DNA from: Colletes latitarsis
Taxonomy: Eukaryota > Arthropoda > Insecta > Hymenoptera > Colletidae
DNA: 64,000 nt
Direction: 5' to 3'
Assembly: GCF_051014445.1 (NCBI RefSeq)
Contig: NC_135141.1
Location: 30,899,422-30,963,421, forward strand
Within the stretch, counting starts at the first letter, position 1. Every line of letters begins with the position of its first letter. Shown here piece after piece: positions 63,701 to 64,000 of this stretch. The translations under genes were made by a program, and so were the position numbers. The notes under the pieces were generated by a model, which worked only from the letters and a program-made list of their open reading frames with translations, ran no database searches and had not been told where the DNA came from.

Positions 63701-64000
63701 GTGAAACCTATTTGTTCCATATAAAAATTTCATTTATTTTATATTGTACGTGTCTCTGGAGAAATTTTCAGTCGCTTTCCGGGACCTTTGTTTTCGACTA
63801 ATCCATCGAACCTGCAAACGGAACGGAGATATTTTCGCGCGCAAATTATTCCATCGTATTGTATTCGAGGAATTCGGAGAATCGAGGGTAGTTCCCAGAA
63901 CGCGGGATGTGTTCATTAAAATCGCAAACGCGCGACTTTACGCAGCCCCCGAGCGACTGACACTTTTTATCGCGAGCCAGAATCAACGTTCCCACGCGAG
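57701..64000. other. CpG-rich non-coding DNA to window end
   Basis: No coding exon supported. A TATA-like ATATAAGG lies at 60368-60375 and a G-rich tract at 61514-61542. Overlapping domain-free open frames occur on both strands. Confidence 0.45.
61514..61542 (+). other. Possible G-quadruplex tract
   Basis: Four G-runs of at least three, separated by 1-5 bases (GGGGG, GGGGG, GGGGGG, GGG), within about 29 bases. This meets the usual sequence rule for a G-quadruplex; formation in the cell is not shown. Confidence 0.5.

Noticed and set aside
1..64000. Bacterial-type systems such as CRISPR arrays, operons or phage genes
   Set aside because: Split genes, GT-AG introns and animal protein families show that this is a eukaryotic chromosome; no regularly spaced short repeats were seen.

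Overview
The window looks like an insect nuclear genome, most likely from a hymenopteran (bee or wasp). I infer this from intron-containing genes with GT-AG splice sites, introns from 61 bp to several kb, an AT-rich gene block beside a CpG-rich non-coding block, and TA-flanked inverted-repeat elements beginning CAGGGTGTTCGGCC. No sequence search was possible, so the species is not determined. Few of the single open reading frames are whole genes, so the models below were built by joining exons through splice sites and checking reading phase.

Layout of the gene block (1-23.3 kb). (1) 1-2711, plus strand: the 3' part of a BCR/ABR-type Rho regulator, with the end of the DH domain, then PH, C2 and RhoGAP domains in eight exons; its 5' part lies outside the window. 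(2) 5373-7989, minus strand: a complete ten-exon, 607-residue secreted copper monooxygenase of the DBH-like MOXD1 family, with all six copper ligands. (3) 17559-21644, plus strand: a complete six-coding-exon, 548-residue phospholipase B-like protein (lamina ancestor, lama), with a probable extra non-coding exon at 13.0 kb. (4) 22657-23259, minus strand: a single-exon 200-residue homologue of vertebrate MKRN2OS, tail-to-tail with lama. A short orphan exon candidate on the minus strand lies at 9569-9723.

At about 24.4 kb the composition shifts to CpG-rich DNA that continues to the end of the window. A CpG-rich patch at 24.4-25.1 kb contains a possible non-coding first exon with a good splice donor at 24813. 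I could support no coding exon in the following 39 kb, which may be a long first intron or intergenic DNA. That stretch holds repeats and structures: a 951-bp TA-flanked inverted-repeat element with an internal 143-bp tandem array (28.4 kb) plus two shorter relatives (11.6 and 38.1 kb), a second palindromic element (34.0 kb), pre-miRNA-like hairpins (35.1 and 36.8 kb), two tandem duplications (43.5 and 47.1 kb), a tRNA-like relic (52.9 kb) and a decayed non-LTR reverse transcriptase fragment (57.5 kb).

The genes are unrelated metazoan genes with no operon-like link: one Rho-GTPase regulator and two secretory-pathway enzymes, plus one uncharacterised small protein. The observations I consider most worth following are the Ser in place of the expected Cys nucleophile in lama, a His/Cys pair in the MKRN2OS-like protein suggestive of a permuted papain-like fold, the element whose interior is amplifying into satellite, and the hairpins.
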